NCBI RefSeq assembly: GCF_001686985.1
Contig: NZ_CP015318.1
Location: 3,966,001-4,030,000, forward strand
Source: Mesorhizobium amorphae CCNWGS0123
GTDB taxonomy: Bacteria > Pseudomonadota > Alphaproteobacteria > Rhizobiales > Rhizobiaceae
Reading direction: 5' to 3'
Length of the DNA stretch: 64,000 nucleotides
The position numbers and the translations under genes were made by a program. Under the pieces are notes generated by a model. The model was not told the DNA's origin. It did not search any database and saw only the letters and a list, made by a program, of their open reading frames with translations. Shown here piece after piece: positions 7,645-15,291 of this stretch (position 1 is its first letter; every line of letters begins with the position of its first letter).

Positions 7645-9209
7645 TGAGCGACCTGACCCACCTGACGATTTCGCAGGCCCGTGCCAAGCTGCGCGGCAAG
7701 GAAATTACCGCGGCCGAGATCACCGAGGCTTACCTTTCGGCGATCGAGCGCGCCAATCCGGTGCTCAATGCCTATGTCACCGTGACTGAGGACAAGGCGC
7801 GCGATATGGCCAAAGCCTCCGACGCCAAGCTGGCCAAGGGCGAGGGCGGTGCGCTGGAGGGCATCCCGCTCGGCATCAAGGACCTGTTCGGCACCGAAGG
7901 CGTCCACACCCAGGCCTGCAGCCACGTGCTGGACGGCTTCAGGCCGCGCTATGAATCGACCGTCACCACGAATCTGTGGGCCGACGGCGCCGTCATGTTG
8001 GGGAAGCTCAACATGGACGAGTTCGCCATGGGCTCGTCCAACGAGACCTCGTATTACGGCCCGGTGATCAACCCGTGGCGGCGCTCGCGCCTCGACACGG
8101 TGGTGATGCCGACGACGCATCAGGGCGATGGTGGCTTTGTCTCGGCCGGCGGCACCAGGACCGCGCGCACCCTCGACAACGCGCAGCTCGTTCCGGGCGG
8201 CTCGTCGGGCGGCTCGGCGTCCGCCGTCTCGGCCTTCCTCTGCGCCGGCGCCACGGCGACCGACACCGGCGGCTCGATCCGTCAGCCCGCCGCCTTCACC
8301 GGCACGGTCGGCATCAAGCCGACCTACGGCCGCTGCTCGCGCTGGGGCATCGTCGCCTTTGCTTCCTCGCTCGACCAGGCCGGACCGATCGCCCGCGACG
8401 TGCGCGACGCCGCGATCCTGTTGAAGTCGATGGCCTCCGTCGATCCGAAGGACACCACTTCGGTCGACCGTCCCGTGCCGGACTACGAGGCGGCGATCGG
8501 CAAGCCGATCAAGGGCATGAAGGTCGGCATTCCAAAGGAATACCGCGTCGACGGCATGCCCGAGGACATCGAGGCGCTCTGGCAGAAGGGCATTGCCTGG
8601 CTAAAGGATGCCGGTGCCGAGATCGTCGACATCTCGCTGCCGCACACCAAATACGCTTTGCCGGCCTACTACATCGTCGCGCCCGCCGAAGCTTCGTCCA
8701 ACCTTGCCCGCTATGATGGCGTCCGCTACGGCCTGCGCGTGCCGGGCAAGGATATTATCGACATGTATGAGAAGACCCGCGCCGCCGGCTTCGGCCGCGA
8801 GGTCAAGCGCCGCATCATGATCGGCACGTATGTGCTGTCGGCCGGCTACTACGATGCCTACTATCTGCAGGCGCAGAAGGTGCGCACCCTGATCAAGCGC
8901 GACTTCGAGAACGTCTTCGCGGCAGGCGTGGATGTGATCCTGACCCCGGCGACGCCGTCGGCTGCCTTCGGCGTCGCCGACGAGGACATGGCCTCCGATC
9001 CGGTCAAGATGTACCTCAACGACATCTTCACCGTGACCGTCAACATGGCCGGCCTGCCCGGCATCGCCGTGCCCGCCGGCCTCGACGCCAAGGGCCTGCC
9101 GCTCGGCCTGCAGCTCATCGGCCGTCCTTTCGATGAGGAAACGCTGTTCCAGACCGCCCATGTCATCGAGCAGGCGGCCGGCACATTTCAGCCGGAGAAG
9201 TGGTGGTAG
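7644..9209 (+). CDS. gatA: Glutamyl/aspartyl-tRNA amidotransferase subunit A, with internal insertion
   Basis: GatA is the amidase-signature subunit that liberates ammonia from glutamine. Lys79 (GIPLGIKD), Ser187 in GGSSGGS and Ser211 in TDTGGSIRQP form the expected Ser-cisSer-Lys triad. The product has 521 residues, about 30 more than usual. The excess is one in-frame insertion, residues 148-177 (8085-8174), between NPWRR and DNAQLVPGG, where most GatA proteins have about two residues. The insertion is just before the catalytic loop. The ATG overlaps the stop of the GNAT gene by one base. A palindromic repeat follows the gene. Confidence 0.97.
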   Translation: MSDLTHLTISQARAKLRGKEITAAEITEAYLSAIERANPVLNAYVTVTEDKARDMAKASDAKLAKGEGGALEGIPLGIKDLFGTEGVHTQACSHVLDGFRPRYESTVTTNLWADGAVMLGKLNMDEFAMGSSNETSYYGPVINPWRRSRLDTVVMPTTHQGDGGFVSAGGTRTARTLDNAQLVPGGSSGGSASAVSAFLCAGATATDTGGSIRQPAAFTGTVGIKPTYGRCSRWGIVAFASSLDQAGPIARDVRDAAILLKSMASVDPKDTTSVDRPVPDYEAAIGKPIKGMKVGIPKEYRVDGMPEDIEALWQKGIAWLKDAGAEIVDISLPHTKYALPAYYIVAPAEASSNLARYDGVRYGLRVPGKDIIDMYEKTRAAGFGREVKRRIMIGTYVLSAGYYDAYYLQAQKVRTLIKRDFENVFAAGVDVILTPATPSAAFGVADEDMASDPVKMYLNDIFTVTVNMAGLPGIAVPAGLDAKGLPLGLQLIGRPFDEETLFQTAHVIEQAAGTFQPEKWW

Positions 9210-9224
9210 GATCGTTCCTGTCTA

Positions 9225-9327
9225 GCGCATGACCCCGAAAATCGACATCGATTTTCGGAAAAGGATCATGCGCAAAATCAAAGTGTTACAGCGTCCTTTG
9301 CGCGTCCAGGGACGCGCGGCGCTGTAA
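9225..9327. repeat. Palindromic rhizobial intergenic repeat, two hairpins
   Basis: The first hairpin pairs GCGCATGA (9225-9232) with TCATGCGC (9266-9273), and inside it CCGAAAATCGA (9235-9245) with TCGATTTTCGG (9248-9258). A second dyad pairs TTACAGCG (9286-9293) with CGCTGTAA (9320-9327). Elements of this sequence are common between genes in rhizobial genomes (recalled, not searched). A related core recurs at 54149-54172 in this window. The first base of the first possible ATG of the next gene lies within the element. Confidence 0.85.
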
Positions 9328-9338
9328 TGGGGCAAGGG

Positions 9339-10136
9339 ATGTTCTTCTATCTTTCCAAAATCTTCTGGTTCTTCATCCAGCCGCTCAACCTGGCGATCTT
9401 CCTGCTGCTGGCCGGATTGCTCGCCGCCTTGCTTGGGCGCCGAAAACTGTTCGCTACCGGCAGCGTGCTAGCCTTCCTCATCCTCGCGCTGGCGGCATGG
9501 ACCTCGCTTGGCGCGATGCTGCTCAATCCGCTTGAAGAGCGCTTTCCCAAGCCGCCGCTGCCACAGAAGGTCGACGGCATCGTCGTGCTCGGCGGTGGTT
9601 TCGAGGGCACCATCAATCTGGTGCGCGGCGGCTATGAGCTGAATTCCGGCGGCGACCGCATGGTCGAGACCGCGATCCTCGCGCGGCGCTTTCCCGAAGC
9701 TAAGGTGGTCGTCTCGGGCGGCAATGGCGAGCTTTTCCTCGAAGGCGAGGGCGATGCCGACACTGCACCCCGCCTGCTTGGCGCGCTCGGCGTCGTGTCC
9801 GACCGCCTGATCCTTGAGAACAAATCCCGCAACACCTACGAAAATGCCGTCTTCACCAAGCGATTGGTGGCGCAGAAGCCGGGCGAGACCTGGCTGCTGG
9901 TGACCTCTGCCTTCCACATGCCGCGTGCCAAGGCACTGTTCGACAAGGCCGGTTTCGCGACCATTCCCTGGCCGGTCGACTACCGCACCTCGGGCAAGGA
10001 GGGCACGGGCCTGTTCCGCGACAATCCGGCCGATTCGCTGCAGGTCACCACCATGGCCATTCGCGAATGGATCGGGCTATTCGCCTATTGGCTGTCGGGC
10101 CGGATCGATCAGCCGTTTCCGGCGCCCGGCGGCTGA
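9339..10136 (+). CDS. YdcF/ElyC-like DUF218 membrane protein
   Basis: The product has two N-terminal membrane helices (roughly 8-30 and 35-55) and a DUF218 domain with DGIVVLGGG, VVVSGGNGE, ENKSRNTYENA and LLVTSAFHMPRA. This is the layout of E. coli ElyC/YdcF-type proteins; ElyC is implicated in envelope and peptidoglycan-precursor metabolism, and a similar role here is inference. ATG 9327 is also in frame but its A is the last base of the repeat element and it lacks a binding site, so ATG 9339, preceded by GGGG six bases upstream, is preferred. Its last 28 bases overlap the DUF599 gene tail-to-tail. Confidence 0.88.
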   Translation: MFFYLSKIFWFFIQPLNLAIFLLLAGLLAALLGRRKLFATGSVLAFLILALAAWTSLGAMLLNPLEERFPKPPLPQKVDGIVVLGGGFEGTINLVRGGYELNSGGDRMVETAILARRFPEAKVVVSGGNGELFLEGEGDADTAPRLLGALGVVSDRLILENKSRNTYENAVFTKRLVAQKPGETWLLVTSAFHMPRAKALFDKAGFATIPWPVDYRTSGKEGTGLFRDNPADSLQVTTMAIREWIGLFAYWLSGRIDQPFPAPGG

Positions 10137-10828
10137 CCGATCACCGCCTGTCTGGCGGCGGAGAAGAACTGGCGGCGCACCAGCACCGCTAGCAACAGCA
10201 GCGTCGACAGCACGAACACGATCGGGTCGACGAACCAGCCGAGATAGGCGATCGAGAAGAACACGCCGCGCAGGCCGGAATTGAAATGCTTGCCGGCCAG
10301 CATGTTCATGCGCGCCGCACGCCAGACCGCTGTTTGCGTAACCGGATTGCGTGAGGCCTCGCCATGCGGAATCGGCACGCAGCCGATCAGGATCGAGCAG
10401 TAGTTGAACAGGCGGTACGCCCAGCCGAACTTGAAGAAGGAAAAAGCCAGGATCAGCACCAGGCCGAGCACCTTCATCTGGAACGCCGCGCGCGACGAGG
10501 TCGTGCCGAAGGGCAGGTCGCTCAGCACCGAGAGAACCTGATCCGAGGCGCCAAGCAGCGCAAAACAGCCGCCGAGCGCGATCAGCGAACTGGAAGCGAA
10601 AAAGGCGGTGCCCTGCTGCAGGCCGCTCATGATCGCGGTGTCGACGATGCGAATCTCACGCTCGGCCATGGTCCGCATCCACGTCTCGCGCTGCGCGTTC
10701 ATCGCCGTCGTCAGCGACACACGGCTGACCAGTCTTCCGTCGGAGGCTAAAGTATGCAGCACCCAGACGAGGAGGAAGAAGGCCAGTGCCGCGATATCGG
10801 CCGTCGACAGATGGAAGGAATCGCCCAT
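10109..10828 (-). CDS. DUF599 family membrane protein
   Basis: The 239-residue protein has hydrophobic segments near 10-28, 70-95, 110-130 and 185-215, an ERE motif in the first loop and the DUF599 hallmarks RLFNYCSILIG and GKHFNSGLRGVFFSIAYLGWF. The function of DUF599 is unknown. ATG at 10828 follows AAAGGAAC, a good ribosome binding site; an upstream TTG adds seven residues and is not preferred. The 3' end overlaps the convergent YdcF-like gene by 28 bases. Confidence 0.9.
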   Translation of the reverse strand: MGDSFHLSTADIAALAFFLLVWVLHTLASDGRLVSRVSLTTAMNAQRETWMRTMAEREIRIVDTAIMSGLQQGTAFFASSSLIALGGCFALLGASDQVLSVLSDLPFGTTSSRAAFQMKVLGLVLILAFSFFKFGWAYRLFNYCSILIGCVPIPHGEASRNPVTQTAVWRAARMNMLAGKHFNSGLRGVFFSIAYLGWFVDPIVFVLSTLLLLAVLVRRQFFSAARQAVIGQPPGAGNG

Positions 10829-10870
10829 GTTCCTTTGTACCACAGGCAAGCCCGCCGCTTCGATGACCGG

Positions 10871-11566
10871 CTAGGCCGGCAACGGTTCGGCAGTTTTCAC
10901 GCGCAAGGCGTCGATGACCATGTCGGTCCTGGTGACCCATCCGAACGCGTTTTCGAAATTCCACAGCGTTGACTGGCGGTTGAAGTCCGGGCCCGAATGG
11001 TTCATCGCGTCCTCGACCAGGATCGGCCAGAATTCCAGCATGTAGGCGTCGCGCGCCGTTGCATCGACGCAAACATTGGTGGCGACCCCGGTGAACAGCA
11101 GATGGCGAATCCTGCGGGCTCGCAGATACGCCTCCAGACCGGTGTTGCAAAAGCCGCTGTAGCGGGATTTGCGGATGACATGGTCGCCGGGCTCGGGTTT
11201 CAGCGCATCGACGATTTGCCAATCCCAGCTGTTGTCGATCAGCAGCTTGCCGCGAAGCTCCGGGCGCCCGCGCATCATGGCCATCCCCAGTTCCTTGTGG
11301 TAGTTCGGTGAGGAGGGATCTCCTGCATCGCTGAGATCGGGTCTGTATGACATCTGCAGATAGACCACCGTCACGCCTGCTTTGCGCGCGGCGGCAAGCA
11401 GGCGCTTGTTGGCCTCGATGGCTGGTGCCGCGCCGGATATGTCGAACCCTGCCAGGTCGAACATGCCGCCTGCCGAAACAAAGGCGTTCTGCATGTCCAC
11501 CACAATGATGGCTGTCTGGGCAGGCACGATACCCACTGGCTCCGGCTTGGCGTTCAAGGCGAGCAT
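10871..11566 (-). CDS. Isochorismatase-family amidohydrolase, RutB-like
   Basis: The 231-residue cysteine hydrolase has the triad Asp24 (VVDMQNAF), Lys133 (RKSRYSGF) and Cys166 (ATNVCVDAT). These spacings, the SPNYHKE segment and the FGWV end are those of RutB, which hydrolyses ureidoacrylate or its peroxy form in the Rut pyrimidine-degradation pathway. No rutA, C, D or F is adjacent, so either the substrate differs or the pathway is dispersed; plain isochorismatase-like hydrolase is the safe call. The ATG follows GGGAGGAAGCA, one of the strongest ribosome binding sites here. It is probably monocistronic. Confidence 0.88.
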   Translation of the reverse strand: MLALNAKPEPVGIVPAQTAIIVVDMQNAFVSAGGMFDLAGFDISGAAPAIEANKRLLAAARKAGVTVVYLQMSYRPDLSDAGDPSSPNYHKELGMAMMRGRPELRGKLLIDNSWDWQIVDALKPEPGDHVIRKSRYSGFCNTGLEAYLRARRIRHLLFTGVATNVCVDATARDAYMLEFWPILVEDAMNHSGPDFNRQSTLWNFENAFGWVTRTDMVIDALRVKTAEPLPA

Positions 11567-11747
11567 TGCTTCCTCCCTGGGTAAGTGACAAGCAAGGCAC
11601 TGGCGCCGCCGTCGGGGGCGCAAGGCGCAGATTAATTGCGCCGTCGTCGTCTAGCAACCAATGTCGCTGCAGGAGCAAACAAGGTCGGCAGGCGCCGCGC
11701 CGCGATCTTCAAAACAGCGGAAACGTCTTGGGAATTCCTATATATAG

Positions 11748-11773
11748 GTTTCAAAGGGTCCAAGTTTCAAAGG
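11748..11773 (+). promoter_or_regulatory. Direct repeat upstream of sdaA
   Basis: GTTTCAAAGG occurs at 11748-11757 and again at 11764-11773, a 16-base spacing, about 20 bases before the sdaA start. It lies just downstream of an AT-rich TATATATAGG. A regulator site or mRNA leader element is possible; nothing firmer can be said. Confidence 0.35.
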
Positions 11774-11791
11774 ACCAGGAGACAGCGCCGC

Positions 11792-13195
11792 GTGTTCCTT
11801 TCGGTTTTCGACCTGTTCAAGATCGGCATCGGCCCGTCGAGCTCGCACACGATGGGGCCGATGACGGCCGCGCGGCGCTTCCTCGACGAGGTTGCCGGGG
11901 ACGACTGGCCGCGCCCGGCCGGCGCAAAGGTCGAGCGCATCGCCGCCAGCCTGCACGGCTCGCTCGCCTATACCGGCATCGGCCATGGTTCGGACCGCGC
12001 CGTTGTGCTGGGGCTGGCCGGTGAGACGCCACAGACGGTGGATCCCGACCAGGCCGACGGCATTGTCGCCCGCATCGTCACCGAAAGGCGAGTCTCGCCG
12101 CCCGGACACCCGTCCTATCGCTTTGATCCGGCCACCGATCTGGTGCTCGACAAGAAGACGCCGCTGACCGGCCACGCCAACGGCATGGCCTTCTACGCTT
12201 ACGATGCCGACGACCGCCTGCTGCTCAAGCGCATCTATTATTCGATCGGCGGCGGCTTCGTCGTTTCCGACGAAGAGCTGCAGCGGATTAAGGCCAAGGG
12301 CTCGGTGACGACCGAAGGCAAGAAGGTGCCTTACCCCTTCAAGAATGCCGTCGAAATGCTTGCGATGGCAGGCAGGAGCGGGCTTTCCATCGCCGAGATG
12401 AAGCGCGTCAACGAGGAGACGCAGATGTCGCGCGAGAAGCTCGACACCGGCCTCGACGCCATCTGGAGCGCCATGAAGGGCTGCATCGATCGCGGTCTGT
12501 CGCAGGACGGCATCATGCCCGGCGGGCTGAAGGTGCGCCGCCGCGCCCGCCGGTTGCACGACAAGCTGCAGGAACAATGGCAGCAGAACCGGCCGAACCC
12601 GCTGCTCGCCAATGACTGGCTGTCGATCTACGCCATGGCTGTCAACGAGGAGAACGCCGCCGGCGGCCGCGTCGTCACGGCGCCGACCAATGGCGCTGCC
12701 GGCACACTGCCGGCGGTGCTGCGCTACTGGCTGCATTTCCATCCCGAGGCCGACCAGCCGAGCATCCGCGACTTCCTGCTGACGGCGGCGGCCGTCGGGG
12801 GCATCATCAAGACCAACGCTTCGATCTCGGGCGCCGAGGTCGGCTGCCAGGGCGAGGTGGGTTCGGCCTCGGCGATGGCGGCGGCTGGGCTTTGCGCCGT
12901 TATGGGTGGCACGCCCGAGCAGGTCGAGAACGCTGCCGAGATCGCGCTCGAACACCATCTTGGCATGACCTGCGATCCGGTCGGCGGGCTGGTGCAGGTG
13001 CCCTGCATCGAGCGCAACGCACTGGGCGCCGTCAAGGCCGTGACCGCCGCCTCGCTGGCGATCAAGGGCGACGGCGTTCATTTCGTGCCGCTCGACGCGG
13101 CGATCGAGACCATGCGCCAGACCGGTCTCGACATGAACGAGAGGTACAAGGAGACCAGCCTTGGCGGTCTCGCCGTCAATGTGGTGGAGTGCTGA
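11792..13195 (+). CDS. sdaA: L-serine ammonia-lyase (serine dehydratase), single-chain iron-sulfur type
   Basis: This 467-residue enzyme deaminates L-serine to pyruvate and ammonia using an oxygen-labile [4Fe-4S] cluster. The N-terminal beta domain opens with FLSVFDLFKIGIGPSSSHTMGP and the C-terminal alpha domain contains NGAAGTLPAVL, EVGCQGEVGSASAMAAAGLC and MTCDPVGGLVQVPCIERN, whose cysteines are expected cluster ligands. GTG 11792 is chosen since conserved sequence starts there and AGGAG lies ten bases upstream; the frame is open further upstream but not family-like. A pair of 10-base direct repeats lies just upstream. Confidence 0.96.
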   Translation: MFLSVFDLFKIGIGPSSSHTMGPMTAARRFLDEVAGDDWPRPAGAKVERIAASLHGSLAYTGIGHGSDRAVVLGLAGETPQTVDPDQADGIVARIVTERRVSPPGHPSYRFDPATDLVLDKKTPLTGHANGMAFYAYDADDRLLLKRIYYSIGGGFVVSDEELQRIKAKGSVTTEGKKVPYPFKNAVEMLAMAGRSGLSIAEMKRVNEETQMSREKLDTGLDAIWSAMKGCIDRGLSQDGIMPGGLKVRRRARRLHDKLQEQWQQNRPNPLLANDWLSIYAMAVNEENAAGGRVVTAPTNGAAGTLPAVLRYWLHFHPEADQPSIRDFLLTAAAVGGIIKTNASISGAEVGCQGEVGSASAMAAAGLCAVMGGTPEQVENAAEIALEHHLGMTCDPVGGLVQVPCIERNALGAVKAVTAASLAIKGDGVHFVPLDAAIETMRQTGLDMNERYKETSLGGLAVNVVEC

Positions 13196-13279
13196 GCCGA
13201 CCCCGGCGGCCCGTACTGGCACTGTGGAGAAGTCGATCAGGCCGTTGACGCGCTGGGCTGTCAGGCTAAATCTTGGGCC

Positions 13280-13717
13280 ATGGCTCTCAATCTCCTAAAA
13301 CTTTGCGTCGGCTGCGACAGCGTCGAGGATCTGGAAGAGTGGATCGCCTTCCGTCTCGATGAGCGTCGCCGCGCCGGGGAGCCTGCGGAACACTGGCACA
13401 CCACCCGCATGGTGCCGACGCGTGGCGCCGAGATCACCGATGGCGGCTCGCTCTATTGGGTGATCAAAGGCAATGTGCAGTGCCGCCAGCTGATCACCGA
13501 GATCCGGCCGTTCACCGATGACGAAGGCATCGGCCGCTGCCATCTCATGCTCGACCCGCAAGTCGTGCGCACCGACTGGCAGCCGCGCCGCGCTTTCCAG
13601 GGCTGGCGCTACCTGAAGCCGTCCGATGCGCCCGCCGATCTCGGCAAGGGCAAGGCCGCGATTGCCGAGATGCCACCGAAACTGCGGCTCGAACTGGCCG
13701 AACTCGGCCTGCTTTAG
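13280..13717 (+). CDS. DUF1489 family protein
   Basis: The 145-residue cytosolic protein (MALNLLKLCVGCDSVEDLEEW, then HTTRMVPTRGAE, GGSLYWVIKG and GRCHLMLDPQVVRT) matches my memory of DUF1489, a family nearly restricted to alphaproteobacteria with no assigned function. Two Cys residues near the N terminus (CVGC) could bind metal, but that is speculation. It follows sdaA by about 85 bases on the same strand; a functional link is not evident. Confidence 0.9.
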   Translation: MALNLLKLCVGCDSVEDLEEWIAFRLDERRRAGEPAEHWHTTRMVPTRGAEITDGGSLYWVIKGNVQCRQLITEIRPFTDDEGIGRCHLMLDPQVVRTDWQPRRAFQGWRYLKPSDAPADLGKGKAAIAEMPPKLRLELAELGLL

Positions 13718-13818
13718 TCAGCTGTCCTGAAACCGCTTCTCCTGCCCGGCCGTACTGGTCCTTCATGTCGCCCATGATGGGACTTGCAAGCGCTGCCGCC
13801 GCGCCACATCTTGATCTC

Positions 13819-14550
13819 ATGAGCGACAACAAGCAGCCCGTGCCCGCAAAGGCCGATTCTGCGCCGGTCAAACCTCAATCCAGCGCCGGCGAGATCGATG
13901 CCTTTATCCGTCAGGCGAGGACCCTTGCCGCGTCCGCGACCGGCGTGGGCCGTCTGATCCTGTCCCTCGACGCAACGATGAGCCGGCAGCCGACCTGGGA
14001 TCTGGCCAATGCGCTGCAGGGTGAGATGTTCGACGCCGTCGGCAAGGTCGGCAGCCTCAGCGTCCAACTGGTCTATTTCCGCGGGCTTGGCGAATGCCGC
14101 TCGTCCGATTTCGTCACCGACACCAATGCCTTGAAGCAGTTGATGACCGGCATCGAATGCCGCAGCGGCAACACCCAGATCGGCAAGGTGCTCGCCCATG
14201 CGCTGAAGGCGACGGCCAAGGCCAAGGTCAATGCCCTCGTCTATATCGGTGACGCGATGGAAGAAAACCTCGACGACCTAGCCGACAAGGCCGCCAGCCT
14301 CGGTCTGCATGGCGTTCCGGTCTTCGTCTTCCAGGAAGGTCATGATTCCGGCGCGGAAAAGTCGTTCAAGGAAATCGCGCGGCTGTCCAAAGGGGCTTGG
14401 TTCCGGTTTGATCGGCGGGCTGCCGCGACGCTGGCAGGGCTGCTTTCGGCGGTCGCCATGTTTGCGACCGGTGGGCTGAAGGCGCTGGAAGCCAGGGGTA
14501 GTCCGGGAGACCGGCTGTTGATCGAGCATTTGCGGGGCGGTGGGAGCTGA
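13819..14550 (+). CDS. VWA-like domain protein, paired with a membrane J-protein
   Basis: The 243-residue protein resembles a von Willebrand factor A fold: a strand with LILSLDATMSRQPTWDL where D-x-T/S replaces the canonical DxSxS MIDAS start, SLSVQLVYFRGLGECR, a T-rich GNTQIGKVLAHAL and NALVYIGDAMEE. It lacks an obvious signal peptide and is probably cytosolic. The stop overlaps the start of the J-domain gene by one base, so the two are coupled; conserved VWA/J-domain pairing in alphaproteobacteria is from memory. ATG 13819 is preferred over 13765 because the extra leader is not conserved-looking. No binding site is strong for either. Confidence 0.75.
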   Translation: MSDNKQPVPAKADSAPVKPQSSAGEIDAFIRQARTLAASATGVGRLILSLDATMSRQPTWDLANALQGEMFDAVGKVGSLSVQLVYFRGLGECRSSDFVTDTNALKQLMTGIECRSGNTQIGKVLAHALKATAKAKVNALVYIGDAMEENLDDLADKAASLGLHGVPVFVFQEGHDSGAEKSFKEIARLSKGAWFRFDRRAAATLAGLLSAVAMFATGGLKALEARGSPGDRLLIEHLRGGGS

Positions 14551-15248
14551 TGGGCGCAATCATCGCACTTGTTGCACTGGTTCTGGTGCTTTTGGGCGTC
14601 GCGGCGATTTTCGTGCGCGCCGATCCGGCAAAGGTTGCGGACGGCTTGAAGACGCTGGGGCCGGTTCTTCTGGCACTGGTCGGCGCAGCCGTGCTTGTCG
14701 CGGGGCGCAGCGGCATCGGCGGCATGATGCTGGTTGGCGCGGCCGCCTGGTATGGTTCGATGAGGATGGCGCGGCCAACATCGAAACCGGCGGCCAGCAA
14801 GCGTTCGACTGTGCGCACCGCGGCGCTGGAGATGGAGCTCGATCACCAGACCGGCGGTCTGGAAGGCCTGGTGCTGGCCGGGCGCCACGAAGGCAAGATG
14901 CTTGGCTCGATGGGCCTGGCCGAATTGCAGCAGCTCTACCGCGAACTCCCGGGCGATCCCGAGAGCCGCCAGCTGCTAGAGACGTATCTTGACGGCAGAT
15001 TTCCCGTCTGGCGCAAAAACGCTGAGCCGGACGGTGGCGAAGGGCTGGGTGTTGCGCCAGGTGCGGGCGCCATGACTAAGGAGGAGGCCTACAAGATCCT
15101 TGGTCTTGAAGCGGGGGCCGCCGCGGCGGATGTCCGCAAGGCGCACCGCCGCCTGATGCAGCGCCTGCACCCCGATATCGGTGGCACGTCGTTCCTTGCG
15201 GCGCGGATCAATGAAGCCAAGGACGTCTTGCTCTCCAACCACAATTAG
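14550..15248 (+). CDS. Membrane-anchored J-domain protein (DnaJ-like, TIM14-type)
   Basis: The 232-residue protein has two N-terminal membrane helices (4-24 and 37-68), a linker, and a C-terminal J domain (176-232) with the HPD tripeptide at 207-209 (LHPDIGG). J domains stimulate Hsp70 ATPase, so the protein likely recruits DnaK to the inner membrane. The arrangement, with the J domain at the very C terminus after membrane helices, resembles DjlA and mitochondrial Tim14/Pam18. It is translationally coupled to the VWA-like gene; what the pair acts on is unknown. Confidence 0.88.
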   Translation: MGAIIALVALVLVLLGVAAIFVRADPAKVADGLKTLGPVLLALVGAAVLVAGRSGIGGMMLVGAAAWYGSMRMARPTSKPAASKRSTVRTAALEMELDHQTGGLEGLVLAGRHEGKMLGSMGLAELQQLYRELPGDPESRQLLETYLDGRFPVWRKNAEPDGGEGLGVAPGAGAMTKEEAYKILGLEAGAAAADVRKAHRRLMQRLHPDIGGTSFLAARINEAKDVLLSNHN

Positions 15249-15291
15249 TCTCCTTCGACGCAGAAATTTCCCGGGAGAATCCAGCACCGTC

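Noticed and set aside
8085..8174. GatA insertion as a sequencing frameshift
   Set aside because: The extra 90 bases are a multiple of three and both flanks stay in frame with canonical GatA sequence.
10829..10849. TTG start for the DUF599 protein
   Set aside because: ATG 10828 has a good AAAGGAAC site directly upstream; the TTG adds a short leader with no support.
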